This document shows positions 9,816 through 21,065 of a DNA stretch of 64,000 nucleotides, in pieces. Positions within the stretch are counted from its first letter, which is position 1, and the number at the start of each line of letters is the position of its first letter. Position numbers and translations under genes: made by a program. The notes beneath the pieces were generated by a model. That model was not told the origin of the DNA and made no database searches. It saw only the letters and a list, made by a program, of their open reading frames with translations. The DNA is from Rhynchopus euleeides. Taxonomy: Eukaryota; Euglenozoa; Diplonemea; Diplonemida; Diplonemidae. The DNA lies in the NCBI GenBank assembly GCA_963210315.1, contig OY723314.1, positions 1,054,001 to 1,118,000 of the forward strand, read 5' to 3'.

Positions 9816-10205
9816 CCCCCCCCCCCCCCAGCTGTGCCCCCGACACACAACTCTTATGACCTCGCTGGCACCATTCAAACGCACCGCTCTTCTTAGTCGC
9901 AACCAATAAGCCCTAACCGGTATACCGCAGGTGTTTCTTTTTCGTCATTTCGTCATTTCGTCGGTTCATTGCCAATTCCATCATCCCCCCCCCCCCCCCC
10001 CCGAGTGCCTCTGCCTGGTCGGGCCGCCTTCCCGTGTATGATCCCTTCCCGCGTGTATTGAAACTTAGCAGGGCCTGACTGCGGCGCGTTTAAAAGCGCC
10101 GCTTTTGTTGCCATCAAGTGCTCCACATCCCCGCATATTTATTGCGCCTTTCTTTTTTGCGTGTGGTGGAAGCGGTCAGTGCAAAAAAAAAGAAGGATTG
10201 CCGGG
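9816..10205. other. Intergenic
   Basis: C tracts near 9816-9830 and 9985-10002 and a short 'TTTCGTCA' repeat near 9940-9965. No gene seen. Confidence 0.5.
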
Positions 10206-11319
10206 CAGGCCTGGGCGGGGAACGAGCCCTTTTTCCAGGTTTTTTGGGTCGGGGAACCAGGTTTTTTCTAAGAATTTTTACAAGGGATTTTTTGCTCGCC
10301 CCCCCACAGTTTCCAGGCGCGTGCCCGTCAGGCGGGACTTTTTCTCTGATTTCTCTCCGCGTCATCATTGACAGCTCTCGAGTGATGCCCAGAGATGCTT
10401 GCGGCAGAGAGTGCCCCTCATGCGCGTTACAGCTGAAAATGAATGAGGATCATCTGGCACTCGTTCTCATCGGGGGTTGTGCTCCGCAGGGACTCAATAC
10501 ACCTTGGCACTCTCGCAGGGCTGGACATGCCAGCAGCTGGAGGACAGTTACAAAGCTGCCACTCCCCGACGCCACCCACCTGCTGGCCCCTTCAGGTCTG
10601 AAAGCCCAAAAGCTCCCGGGGATTTTTGCAGTGGTGCGCACCATATTCAGCGCAGTAGGGTGATCTCTCCGATTTTCCAAAACTGCTGGTTTACTGGTTT
10701 GGGGAACGGTCGTCGGCAGACCGTTGAAATGCCCGAGCAAGGCACACTCACGTTTCAGGTAGCGTGTCGCGTGTCACGCATGTCGCGAACGCGGCAAGTG
10801 TACCTCCCAGGTGGGGAAGCCCGACCTCCTGTCCGATGTCAGTCAGGCTTCGAAGAAGCGCTTCATGGATGCGGCGCTGACCTCCTACGCTGCACTGTAC
10901 CCGGGGAAGTGAGATAGATGGACGGGCACACGCTACATGGGGGGTCTGGGGGGCGGTGCCCCCCAGCCGCCGGAGGCCACGGTAGCGAACATCTGTTCGT
11001 GTGGGCGTACAGATTCTGTGCGAGTTGGCTGCGTCCTCAGAGGCGACTGGAGTGGTTGGACCCCGACCTGATGGGATTCGAAGGACTTGAGTACGAGACG
11101 TACGCCACAGGGGGGTCTGGGGGGCGGAGCCCCCCAGCCGCCGGAGGCCACGGTAGTGAACGTCTGGCTCTCCAGTTGGCCAGCAAGGCGAACGGTACGT
11201 GGGACAGACTTCCCTTCCATCCTTGTGCGCGCCCTGTCGACTGGGGAAAACTTAGAAAAAGTTTTTTCCTCTGCGAAACAACCTTAGAAAAAAATCCCCT
11301 AACAAAATTCTTAGAAAAA

Positions 11320-12056
11320 TAACTATTTATTGTACTGAAATAATCTTCACATTATTTTACGCGGAGGGGGGCCTGCTACATAAAGTAACATTATTTTACG
11401 CGAGCGAAGCGAGCGTAAAATTGAAGTCATGTTGCCGAGCGAAGCGAGGCGACATGTGGAAGTCACCTTAACGAGCGAAGCGAGTTGAGGTGTGATTACT
11501 TTATGTAGTAGCAGGCCCCCCTCCGCGTAAAATAATGTGAAGATTATTTTTTGTGCAATAGGTTGTTTTATCTCCCTGAAATAATGTTCTCTCATCAAAA
11601 TAGCCTAAGTCCCTGCAAGATAAGAAGATTATTTAATCCTCCACCAGCACAACGTTGAAACGTGCAGCGGATTTTTCGAACCCCATAAAGTTAGATTATT
11701 TGACAGTAAAATAATGTGCAGATTTGTTGGACTGCAGGGACCCCAGATCACGCATAGGTTTACAGTGAAGTAATTTAGATTGTTTCGACCTGCCTAAAGA
11801 CATTGTTTTATTTTGGCCGACTTTTATTTTAGGTGATTTCCCCTGTGAGGCAATAATGTCGCTTTTCTTTACAGGTTGTACAGAAACTTACGCGGAGGGC
11901 GGTCCACATTATTTTACAGTCAAATAATCTAACTTTATGGGGTTCGAAAAATCTACTGCACGTTTTCAACGTTGTGCTGGTGGAGGATTAAATAATCTTC
12001 TTATCTTGCAGGGCCGCAGGCTATTTTGATGAGAGAACATTATTTTAGGGAGATAA
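11320..12056. mobile_element. AT-rich insertion with nested inverted repeats
   Basis: About 737 AT-rich bases interrupt the duplicated unit inside an A tract. The inverted partner near 17950 has the uninterrupted site, so this is a true insertion. Two nested inverted pairs are visible: 11564-11715 with 11908-12056, and about 11337-11390 with 11495-11552. The second pair encloses three hairpins sharing one loop. No coding frame of note. Confidence 0.8.
11393..11492. repeat. Three consecutive hairpins with the same 13-nt loop
   Basis: The loop CGAGCGAAGCGAG occurs at 11401-11413, 11436-11448 and 11472-11484. Each is flanked by a different 8-bp stem (ATTTTACG/CGTAAAAT, CATGTTGC/GCGACATG, CACCTTAA/TTGAGGTG); the last two pair with one G-T wobble each. 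Stems differ while the loop is constant. Confidence 0.85.
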
Positions 12057-12149
12057 AACTTTTTTTCCCCTTACAAAAATTCTTAGAAAAAAAGTTCAGA
12101 ATCCTGAAAGTGGGGAACAAGCCCCCCAGTTAGGAACAGCCCTGTTGCC

Positions 12150-12395
12150 AGGGGGGTTTCTTTTGTTTTGTTTGTGCAACCTGCTGGTCACCTGCACGTT
12201 GAGGGCGTGGGGTGTAAGTGACCAAACAACATTGTACCCACAAGCATCCTCCCCGCTGCAACCTTTTATTTTTGAGAGTTGTGCAACAACGCAGGAAACT
12301 GTGCCAGTGCAGATCCTTGCAGAACTTCCCACACACTTCATGACAGGCGTGTGGGGTGTTCTCGCGATCGACGAATATTATCGGCTCTTCTACAC
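12150..12395 (+). repeat. Interspersed repeat R2, copy A
   Basis: Blocks 'GTTTGTGCAACCTGCTGGTC', 'GAGTTGTGCAACAACGCAGG' and 'TTCTCGCGATCGACGAATA' in order. The last two blocks recur together at 52280-52440 and the first at 32385. Nature unknown; no terminal inverted repeats or tail seen. Confidence 0.7.
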
Positions 12396-12433
12396 AACAC
12401 CCCACCCGCTCCCCCTCTTCCCCATCCCCGACA

Positions 12434-13018
12434 ATGCCGACGCAGACCCAGAAGAAGAAGGCGGAAAGGGAAGCTGCCCTGAAACAGGCGGCTGAGGAGG
12501 AAGCAGCTGCTTTGAAGGGGGGGGATGAGGACGACGGCGAGGAGGAGGCGGAGGATGATGAGTCGGATGAGGGGCAGGATGGGAAGCAGATCGTAGAGGA
12601 GCGGGAGGCGCCGGCAGTGGCAGGCTCCCCTACGGGGAAGAACCACTCCCCTCTCCGGAAGAAGCGGCGCAGGGCCCCGGCCGGGATGTCCCCGAGCCTC
12701 CAGGCCCTTATTGCGGCGGAGGTGGGGGCGGCGGTGGCGAAGGCGACTGCCGTCCCTCAAACGCAGATCCCCCAGCCGATCCCTCCCCCAGTGTTGGGGG
12801 GTGTGCCCTCTCTGTCCTTGGCAGCATCGGCGGCGGCGTCATCTTCGGCGGCAGGCCCGGCGGGCCAGACGGGGGGGGTGACCCCCGAGCTCCTGGTGGC
12901 GGCGGCGAGGCTGCTGGGGGAGATGAATGGGGGGAGTAGTGTTTCTTCTTCGGGGTGTTCTCGCGATCGACGAATACCCTTCGGCTCTTCTATTGTTTCC
13001 CTTTCAGATTTGCACTAA
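12434..13018 (+). CDS. Unrecognised charged protein (tentative)
   Basis: 194 residues from the ATG at 12434. N-terminal Lys/Glu-rich stretch with coiled-coil character (residues 5-30), an acidic run 'DEDDGEEEAEDDESDEGQD' (about 31-49), a basic cluster 'RKKRRR' fit for nuclear import, then Ala/Pro-rich sequence and 'PELLVAAARLLGEMNG'. Strong third-position GC suggests real coding. The last 20 or so residues run into an R2 repeat, so the true 3' end or a splice donor may lie near 12940. The frame is bracketed by two direct copies of the R2 'TTCTCGCGATCGACGAATA' block (about 12358 and 12957). Not recognised; a nuclear protein or an element-encoded protein is possible. Confidence 0.4.
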   Translation: MPTQTQKKKAEREAALKQAAEEEAAALKGGDEDDGEEEAEDDESDEGQDGKQIVEEREAPAVAGSPTGKNHSPLRKKRRRAPAGMSPSLQALIAAEVGAAVAKATAVPQTQIPQPIPPPVLGGVPSLSLAASAAASSSAAGPAGQTGGVTPELLVAAARLLGEMNGGSSVSSSGCSRDRRIPFGSSIVSLSDLH

Positions 13019-13050
13019 AACACAGTTTCCCGATCTGAACGTGAGCACAG
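12951..13050 (+). repeat. Interspersed repeat R2, copy B
   Basis: Carries 'TTCTCGCGATCGACGAATA', a pyrimidine run with 'TTTCAGATTTGCA', and 'GATCTGAACGTGAGCAC'. The last block resembles 32480-32504. The pyrimidine-AG segment looks like a splice acceptor but is unproven. Confidence 0.6.
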
Positions 13051-15937
13051 TGAGCACAGTGATGTTGGTCACCAAAAATCAGTCATCTGTGAGGAAGGCC
13101 CAACTGACTGCTGCTCACTGTATTTTTGTAACAGTCAGTTCAGCGTAGTCCAACAGGGGCGAACGCACCGCCGCACACCCTCAGGCAGGCTGTGTGTGTC
13201 GGGGGTGTGCAGCGAGGGTGTTCAGCGTCCCGAAGAACGCAAGCATTTCATTGTCAGTCCGTGTTCCCAACACAGAATATAATTTCTCCTTCTCTTTCCC
13301 TATGCCTTGACTGTCATCCCCTACCCCCGCCTCCCACACACACACCACGGACTCTTGTCGGCCCACCTGCCTGTCGGGACGATTGTCAAAAGGGGTGGAA
13401 GAGACGAGACGGCAGGCAGGCCCCGGCGGTTCTGTTTCTTCTTCTTCTTCTTCGGGCGGAAAGCGGTGTGAAAAACGCAGCCCAAAAAAACACACAACCA
13501 GTGTCCTTTCTCCGCGAGACACCCCCCCCACCCCCTCCCCACCCATAGACCACTTCAGGTCTTCAATGGGAAGAAAAATACACAAAAAAAACCCACCCCA
13601 TCCCCCTCTCTGACCCCCACACCAGCCCCTCTTCGATCGCGTGCTGTACTGTTTTTACCCCCGGTTGTGAATGTCCCAATTTTTGTCATCCCCCGCCCCG
13701 CCCCGCCGCCCCCTATACTGCTGTTTGGCAAAAGGGCACGCCCTCGTCATGGTGTAGTAACGGCCGTTATGACACTATGCCTCGTATGTTGTTATGGGTA
13801 GGATGTCTCGTGTGTTGTGATAGTCACACCCTGCAACTCGCAGAGGAGGTGCCAGCTCGTTGCAGTGGGGAGGCGGGGGGAGGCTACACTGCATGCACCT
13901 CAACGAGCTTGCAGGTCGGTTGTGGAGTTGTCATGCCGTAGGAGGTGGAAGTGTGGTGGTATTATTCCGTTTCCCCCCCCGATTTCCCCGATTTTTGTGG
14001 CAGAAAAATGATAAGGCGTTGTTTGTGCGCCAAGCCTTTGGCAGAATAACGTAGTTTCCAACTAAAAAAGCTCGTGGCAGCATTCGGCATCCTGCAACAC
14101 ACATGCACTAGCAGGCACCGTTCGCACAGACAAACACCGCAACTAACGCAGCCAAGTCTTTTTTTGGCGGAAGCGAAGTGACGGCAAAAGGGGAGGTGGG
14201 GTGGGGTGGGGTGGGGAGAAGGAAGTAGAACGAATGAAATTTGCGCGGGGGGATGAAGCCTTCAGTCTCTCTCCCACTCTCACTCGCATTACACCATCCC
14301 AAAAAAATATTCACCTCAGCCAGGTGTGCGCTCAGTGTAAGCTCCTCCCGAAACTGCCTTGCTGGAGTTGCTGTGACAATACCGTGGTGGCAGACGAACC
14401 TGAAACAGTACCCTCCTCGCCAGGCAGCTATGAGCACGGACCGGAGCATGGGCAAAATTGTCACCATTCAAACAGGTGCCCTCCTGGGCATCTTCTGCTG
14501 ACCGCACGTCGGGATAGGATGGCGGTCGTCGGTAGTGTTCTCAATTCATTAACAATAACTCATGCACCCCGTTTGCCCCTGTCATTCATTGTTCGGGCCT
14601 GTGGGTTGCAGTCGAACAAAAAATGAAACAAAAAAAGCACGTTGTCCATGCGGCTTGTTGTCACGTGTCTGCTGTTCTCTGTTTGTTGTTGTTGGCGATC
14701 CAGGGCAGATAAGGCGGGGGGCGAGACACTGTTCTGTGAGGATCGGTATATTTTCCTGCTGATCACTTGTCCTCCTCTTTCTTTGGAGTGTGTGGGGAGT
14801 TGGGTATCGCCCTCCCCACAGCAGGAACAGCACACATGTGCAACAACAACACATATGGGCGAATGGGGTCCCTCAACGCTAGGCTGCCCCAAGAACACTG
14901 CTGCTGCGCCAGAGAGTCGGCTCTGGGCATTGCTTAGTTTCGCACACTCGTGCGAGAAGAGGGTCGCATCACCACAGCGAGCAACCACGGTCGTGCTCTT
15001 TACCTTTACAATGCCCCCCGCCCCTCACCAGGCGCAAGGGGTGTGGTTGTCGCAATGCAGGGTTTTGTGTGTCGAAGCGATCAGCGTATCGACAAGCATA
15101 ACAAGTAGAGGCTGAGACTGCAGAGCAGGTTGTAGCTAGGACGGTGTTGTGGCGTTCTCTGCACCATGCACCCCACCCCCCCTCCACCGTCGTGCGGGTT
15201 GATGTGTCCCCGTGCGCGCGACAGAACCCTGAGCCCTTCTGGTTATCGATTTTTTTCCAGACTTTCCTGTGCTGTGAACGAGGGAATTCCGAAATAACAC
15301 CCGAAACGTTTGCGTCAACGCATTGACAGTGAAAGAAAACCTTTATTAGAAAGAGAAAGAATCACGGTTTGCTGCCTGTTTTATTTTGACCGCCCCGGCG
15401 TGGCCCAATACGGGGAAACTTTCTGTGCCTTTATTTGCTGTGATCTTTCGCCGGTTTCCGGTTTCCGGATCACACCATTCATCGGGGTGTGCGGTGTGCA
15501 CAAAGGAGGAGGGAGGGGGGCTGCGTTCCCACAAAGCATGGTGACAACTTGTTCATCATGTTTTGCTATTTGCTGCCAAATCCCTCACTTGACGACACGG
15601 GACAGTGCAACGTATCAGCGCAATTCGGTGTGACACACAATGAGGGCCTGCATTTCCACAGAACAGCGCCCGCTTTGCCGACACGGCACAGCGGAACGGG
15701 CAGGCATTGGGTGGGCCTCAATATGCGCAGATAGGTTCCCCTCGCTCGTGCCTCGTGGTTTGCGGAAACCGCTGGGCAGTGTAGTGTGTTTTTTTCCGCA
15801 CACTTCAATGTGGGTGGAAAGTTTCTCGCGCTTTGCTCGTGCCCTTGTGCTCTTCACTCACGACACCATCATCAGCAGGAGTGTGAGTGTGGAAGCGTCA
15901 ACGCAAAAAGAAACCATAGTAAAGATCATACATCATA
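13051..15937. other. Long stretch without supported gene
   Basis: Contains (TTC)n near 13435-13455, GGGGT runs near 14190-14216 and scattered C tracts. A 155-residue frame from 14648 begins with a hydrophobic 'MRLVVTCLLFSVCCC' that could mimic a signal peptide, but its composition and lack of motifs do not support it. No transposon end recognised. Confidence 0.5.
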
Positions 15938-17555
15938 GTCTGGCAGAGTCTGCCAGACTTTTGGTCGGGGACCTCGATTTTTGACTTTTTCTTGACTTTT
16001 TCTTGACTTTTTTTTGACTTTTTCTTGACTTTTTAAAAAAGTCTGCCAGACTCGAAAAAGTCAAAAAAAACTCAAAAAAGTCAAGGAAAAGTCAAGAAAA
16101 AGTCAAAAAAAGTCAACAGCTCAAAAAAAGTCAAGAAAAAGTCAAAGAAAAGTCAACAAAAGTCCACAAAAGTCTACAAAAGTCCAAGAAAAGTCCACAA
16201 AAGTCAGCCCAGTGCTTCTGGCCTGACCGGGGTCAGGTTGCGCGGGTGCGTGTTCACGGGTCTCTTCTGAGGCACCCCTGTCGGGCATTCCGCGTGGAGG
16301 TCAGTTGTTCCCTCTCTTGCGCGCCCCGCTCGGTTTGCCCCCGTGAAAACCCCGCGATGTAGTAGTCCGCACCGCCTTACGGGAACAGCGGCTCTCCGTG
16401 GTTCATGTCTCGTTGGAAGCTCCGTTTCCGGTGATCGGGATGCCCTTCTCGGCACCCTTTTTGTGCCATGGGAATGGCATGCTTGCGTGTTGTTGACATA
16501 AGCTATCACCAGTCTCTGTGCGGAAGGCGAGGGCAGCAGAGTACCCCAGCGTCGCCCAGAACGTGACAGTCAGAAGCAGAAAAACAACATCGCATCTAGG
16601 TGGTTGATCACCTCAACCCGAGTCCGCCCGCCCAGCAACATCCGGACGGTGTGCAGGTACGCGGCGGCGTCCTTAGCGTCCCCGACGACGCTGCTGGACG
16701 TCGAGCTGGCCCCAGCGTGCATCTGATGACCTGCTCGACCCGGAGCCGCCTGTCGCACACCTCCTGGCGTCCAGCTCGTCGTCATGGGACATATCATCGG
16801 CAGAGGCGGATTCCGAGGCCATTGTACATGTCTGTGGGGTTCTTGGCGATCGCACAGCACCAGGAAGAGCCGCTTGTGCACGCGCTCTGGGCTCTGTGAC
16901 CTATTTCTCAACCCATCCACCAAGGAAGCAACGTTGGATAAGGAGATCGAACGCCTGGCAGGCCCATCTGATCAAGAGATAGTCGTGGGCACCTTGGAGA
17001 GGGCCGAGCCGGACCTGGGGACATCCCTTGCCTGCCCCCCCACCCGTCGTGATGATGTCCCCGAGCACCCTCCCGCACGTTGAACGTCAGGTGGGAGACC
17101 TCTGCCTGGGGCACGTGCTGGAGCGGGTAGATAGCGTATGTGTTCGCTGTGTGCAGGGATCTGTGTCGCCCCCGTTGTCTTTTCAACGTCAGATGCTTCG
17201 AGCGGCATCCTCTCTCCCCCGCCCCTCTGTCGAAGAGTCCTGCACTGGGCTGACTTTTGTTGACTTTTCTCGGACTTTTGTAGACTTTTGTGGACTTTTG
17301 TTGACTTTTCTTTGACTTTTTCTTGACTTTTTTTGAGCTGTTGACTTTTTTTGACTTTTTCTTGACTTTTCCTTGACTTTCTAGACTTTTCTTTGACTTT
17401 TCTTGGACTTTTTCTTGACTTTTTGGCTTTTTGACTTTTTTTGACTATTCTTTGACTTTTCCTTGACTTTTTCTTGACTCTGGCAGACTAAAAAAAGTCA
17501 AGAAAAAGTCAAAAAAAATAAAAAAAAAAGTCTGCGGAACTCTGCCAGACTCAAC
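15938..17555. mobile_element. Foldback element with GACTTTTTC arrays
   Basis: About 1.6 kb. Both ends carry AGTCTGGCAG / CTGCCAGACT palindromes (15938-15960 and near 17530-17555). These are followed inward by long arrays of GACTTTTTCTT and its complement AAGTCAAGAAAA (15985-16205 and 17258-17520), ending at the shared 'AGCCCAGTGC / GCACTGGGCT' boundary. The roughly 1 kb core (16206-17257) is GC-rich and unlike the arms. It has several short open frames on the minus strand, none recognised, so it may be captured host DNA. Confidence 0.65.
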
Positions 17556-17871
17556 CAGAGTAGGATGTATGAAAGATAAACCATAGCAAAAAGTGCCGAC
17601 CAAAGCGCAGAGACACTTTTTGGACTGTAGTTTCCCAACACAACATTTTCTTCTCATCTACTCACCCTTCTTTCGCGTACTTCTGGAGGGGGAGGGGTTG
17701 CGTTGTTGCTCCGAAGGACAGTAGGGACAGTCGACGGACAGTACGCTGCGCCCCTGCCCTCTCCCTAAAATCAGTCAACTAGGAGAGAACCGGCTTAGCT
17801 TTGCCACAGGGCGGAAGGATCGCCTTCAAAAGTGTGAATACCAGCGTGAACAAAAAAAATTGCACCTCTAT
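17556..17871. other. Intergenic
   Basis: No gene or element end recognised between the foldback element and the second copy of the inverted duplication. Confidence 0.5.
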
Positions 17872-18525
17872 CAGGGCTGTTCCTAACTGGGGGGCTTGTT
17901 CCCCACTTTCAGGATTCTGAACTTTTTTTCTAAGAATTTTTGTAAGGGGAAAAAAAGTTTTTTTCTAAGAATTTTGTTAGGGGATTTTTTTTCTAAGGTT
18001 GTTTCGCAGAGGAAATTTTTTTTTCTAAGTTTTCCCCAGTCGACAGGGCGCGCACAAGGATGGAAGGGAAGTCTGTCCCACGTACCGTTCGCCTTGCTGG
18101 CCAACTGGAGAGCCAGACGTTCACTACCGTGGCCTCCGGCGGCTGGGGGGCTCCGCCCCCCAGACCCCCCTGTGGCGTACGTCTCGTACTCAAGTCCTTC
18201 GAATCCCATCAAGTCGGGGTCCAACCACTCCAGTCGCCTCTGAGGACGCAGCCAACTCGCACAGAATCTGTACGCCCACACGAACAGATGTTCGCTACCG
18301 TGGCCTCCGGCGGCTGGGGGGCTCACGCCCCCCAGACCCCCCATGTAGCGTGTGCCCGTCCATCTATCCCACTTCCCCGGGTCAGCGCCGCATCCATGAA
18401 GCGCTTCTTCGAAGCCTGACTGACATCGGACAGGAGGTCGGGCTTCCCCACCTGGGAGGTACACTTGCCGCGTTCGCGACATGCGTGACACGCGACACGC
18501 TACCTGAAACGTGAGTGTGCCTTGC

Positions 18526-19772
18526 TAATACTAGAGGAGGGACCCTTAGCACGGGCTGCTGAAACAAAAATTCTGCGAATTTCGTATTGTGTTATTTTGA
18601 CCCACCAACCCCAAAAGTGGTCCCAAAATGACGATCTGCAACTGGCAGCGACTGTAACACCCCTAGTACATGCCATTTTTTTCACTGCGAACGATTTTTT
18701 GTCATTTTGGGGTCAGTTTCCTTAGGGTTTTGCTGGAGAGAAGGCCAAAAAGTGACAAAAAATCGTTCGCACATCACCAGAAATCGTTCACAGGCCAGTT
18801 AGACCCCCAAAACATGTTTTTTTGGGCTCTGGGACATGTCAAAAATCGTTCACACCCCAAAAAAATGCCGCCCGGGGGGTATTTCTGGCTATTTCGTCAG
18901 GTGTGAACGATTATTTTGGCGTTTGGTGACTGTTCCGCGACATTTTCATGACCACCCCCGACTGGGTGCCTGTCGTGTTGCACAGAATAGCGTAGCAGAC
19001 CGGAAATGTGTCTGACTTTTTCAGAGCCTTGTCATAATCGTTCACACCGAAAAAATGTGGCTCCCGGAGGGTATTTCTGGCCCTTTGTCCAGGTGTGAAC
19101 GATTTGTTGCGTGATTTGTGACTGTTCCAGCGCTTTTTCATGACCCCCCCGGTTAGGTGCTGTCCGTTGCCCGTTTGGACTCGAGGTTGACGCAGTTGTT
19201 TGCAGTATGAAGTCTAGTACATGCCCGTTTGGGCACTGAATGCTGTTCGTTTGCCGTCGTGATGCAGTACGAAGTCCAGTACATGCCGGTTTGAAACCCA
19301 GATGCTGCCCGTTCGCGGCTGTTGTGATGCAGGATGAGGTCTAGTACATGCTCGTTTGAACTCTGAATGCTGTCCGTTTGTGGCAGAATGAAGTCTAGTA
19401 CATGCCCGTTTGCGGAAGGCACGGGGTTAGTACATGCCCGTTTCGACTCCATGTTGTGCCGGATGAAGTCTAGTACATGCCCGTTTGGACTCTGAATGCT
19501 GCCCGTTTGCTCGAGGCAAAGGGCGAGGACATGCAGGTTTGCGCTCGGAATTGCGAAGTTGTGGAACAGAATGAAGTCCAGTACATGCCCGTTTGAACTC
19601 GAAATGCTGCCCGTTTGGTACAGAATGAAGTCTAGTACATGCGCGATTGGAGGTTCGACGTGGGCTGGGCTGGGTGTGGGTCGGCACCTCGTTTTCTGAC
19701 AAAGGCGCAGGGTAATTAAAGCTTCATTTTTTTTCTGCTGAAAATAGCTGAAGTGTCCCTCTGCTACTAACA
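18526..19772. mobile_element. Insertion in copy 2, with internal repeats
   Basis: About 1.25 kb absent from copy 1 (junction near 10740). The ends are imperfectly inverted ('TAATACTAGAGGAGGGAC' against the reverse of 'CCTCTGCTACTAACAC'). The left half has two diverged units with palindromic AATCGTTCACACC...GGTGTGAACGATT (about 18842-18912 and 19034-19106). The right half is a degenerate minisatellite. No transposase frame. Confidence 0.65.
19165..19650. repeat. Degenerate minisatellite, units of about 60 bp
   Basis: Repeated 'GAAGTCTAGTACATGCCCGT' followed by variants of 'TTGGACTCTGAATGCTG', roughly eight units with indels. Minus-strand translation gives repetitive 'GHVLDFI' and 'SKRACTRLH' peptides in shifting frames, so it is not a gene. 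Confidence 0.7.
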
Positions 19773-20294
19773 CGGGCATTTCAACGGTCTGCCGACGACC
19801 GTTCCCCAAACCCGTAAACCAGCAGTTTTGGAAAATCGGAGAGATCACCCTGCGCTGAATATGGTGCGCACCACTGCAAAATCCCCGGGAGCTTTTGGGC
19901 TTTCAGACCTGAAGGGGCCAGCAGGTGGGTGGCGTCGGGGGCAGCTTTGTAACTGTCCTCCAGCTGCTGGCATGTCCAGCCCTGCGAGAGTGCCAAGGTG
20001 TATTGAGTCCCTGCGGAGCACAACCCCCGATGAGAACGAGTGCCAGATGATCCTCATTCATTTTCAGCTGTAACGCGCATGAGGGGCACTCTCTGCCGCA
20101 AGCATCTCTGGGCATCACTCGAGAGCTGTCAATGATGACGCGGAGAGAAATCAGAGAAAAAGTCCCGCCTGACGGGCACGCGCCTGGAAACTGTGGGGGG
20201 GCGAGCAAAAATTCCCTTGTAAAAATTCTTAGAAAAAACCTGGTTCCCCGACCCAAAAAACCTGGAAAAAGGGCTCGTTCCCCGCCCAGGCCTG

Positions 20295-20957
20295 ACCTCT
20301 ATGAGAGGTAGTTCTCTTTCCCGCGCGCGGCCCTGGGGCACAGAGAGGGTGGTGGGGTGCGGTGCAGTGTATTAAGCCACACCACAGGTCCCCCCCCCCC
20401 CCCCCCGCCCCGGGGGGGTTCGATGTCTGAAGCGACGGAATTTCAGGAGAAAGCCCGGGGCCTTTTTCTTTTTTGCTTGTGCGCTGGTTCAGTTGCCTCC
20501 ATGGGGGTTGAACACGTGCTGCCGACAAGTCTTCCTTTGAATTTTTCTTTGTTCATAATATGCCAGCCCGCTATCCCCAAGCTACCAATAAAACGGGGGG
20601 AGGGGGGGGGATTTCCCCCCCCCCTCCCCCCGAGAATTCCTGAAAATTTCGGAAGTTTCAGACAACCCCCCACCTCATCCTCCTCCTATGGATAGGGTCC
20701 CCCATGCATCCCCACACCCTCTACCGCTGGCTCGACTCTGCCAGCGGGGCAACACTCAATTCAATGCATCGTCGGGATCGCCTTTTGCGATCCCCCAAAC
20801 AAGACAACGGCCTGCATGCAAAATATACCACAAGATAACGGCAAATGCACGGGGCGCAAAAAAATGTTCCGATCGTGGTGTTGCTGAAAGTGCTTCGCAT
20901 GATGTGCGCACGAACTACGCACAAGTACGCACGAACTACGCAATATGGCCTCGTAAT
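20295..20957. other. Intergenic
   Basis: C and G homopolymers (near 20390-20416 and 20595-20635). A tandem 'ACTACGCACGA' motif lies at about 20905-20942, preceded by 'GTGGTGTTGCTGAAAG', the reverse complement of a block near 22113. No gene. Confidence 0.5.
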
Positions 20958-21065
20958 GGGGGTCTTCGCTACGGGGTGATCGTCAGTGCATTTTGGTGCA
21001 TTTCCTGTTGACTTGGCTGAAAACTGAAGAAGTTTGTCGAAGTTTGTCGACCAGCAAAGACCCCC
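20958..21065 (-). mobile_element. MITE family M1, copy 2
   Basis: 108 bp, opposite orientation to copy 1, with the same GGGGGTCTTCGCT/CAAAGACCCCC ends and a 3-bp duplication AAT on each side (20955-20957, 21066-21068). Confidence 0.85.

Larger units (their letters stand above)
10206..12144 (+). repeat. Inverted duplication, copy 1
   Basis: Outside its insertion (11320-12056) this segment matches, in reverse orientation, 17872-20294. It contains two copies of a 'GGTCTGGGGGGCGGAGCC' hairpin-forming motif (about 10938-10990 and 11110-11160), each followed by 'CACGGTAGYGAAC'. Indels between the two copies are not multiples of three, so the unit is probably not coding. A short frame ending 'ALTSYAALYPGK' at about 10912 may be a gene fragment carried along. 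Confidence 0.85.
17872..20294 (-). repeat. Inverted duplication, copy 2
   Basis: Reverse-orientation partner of 10206-12144, lacking the AT-rich insertion but carrying its own insertion at 18526-19772. It also lacks about 18 bases present in copy 1 near 10885. Contains the paired 'GGTCTGGGG' motif on the minus strand (about 18120-18170 and 18297-18345). Confidence 0.85.

Noticed and set aside
14648-15115. 155-residue frame with a signal-peptide-like start
   Set aside because: No domain, poor composition downstream, and no support from context.
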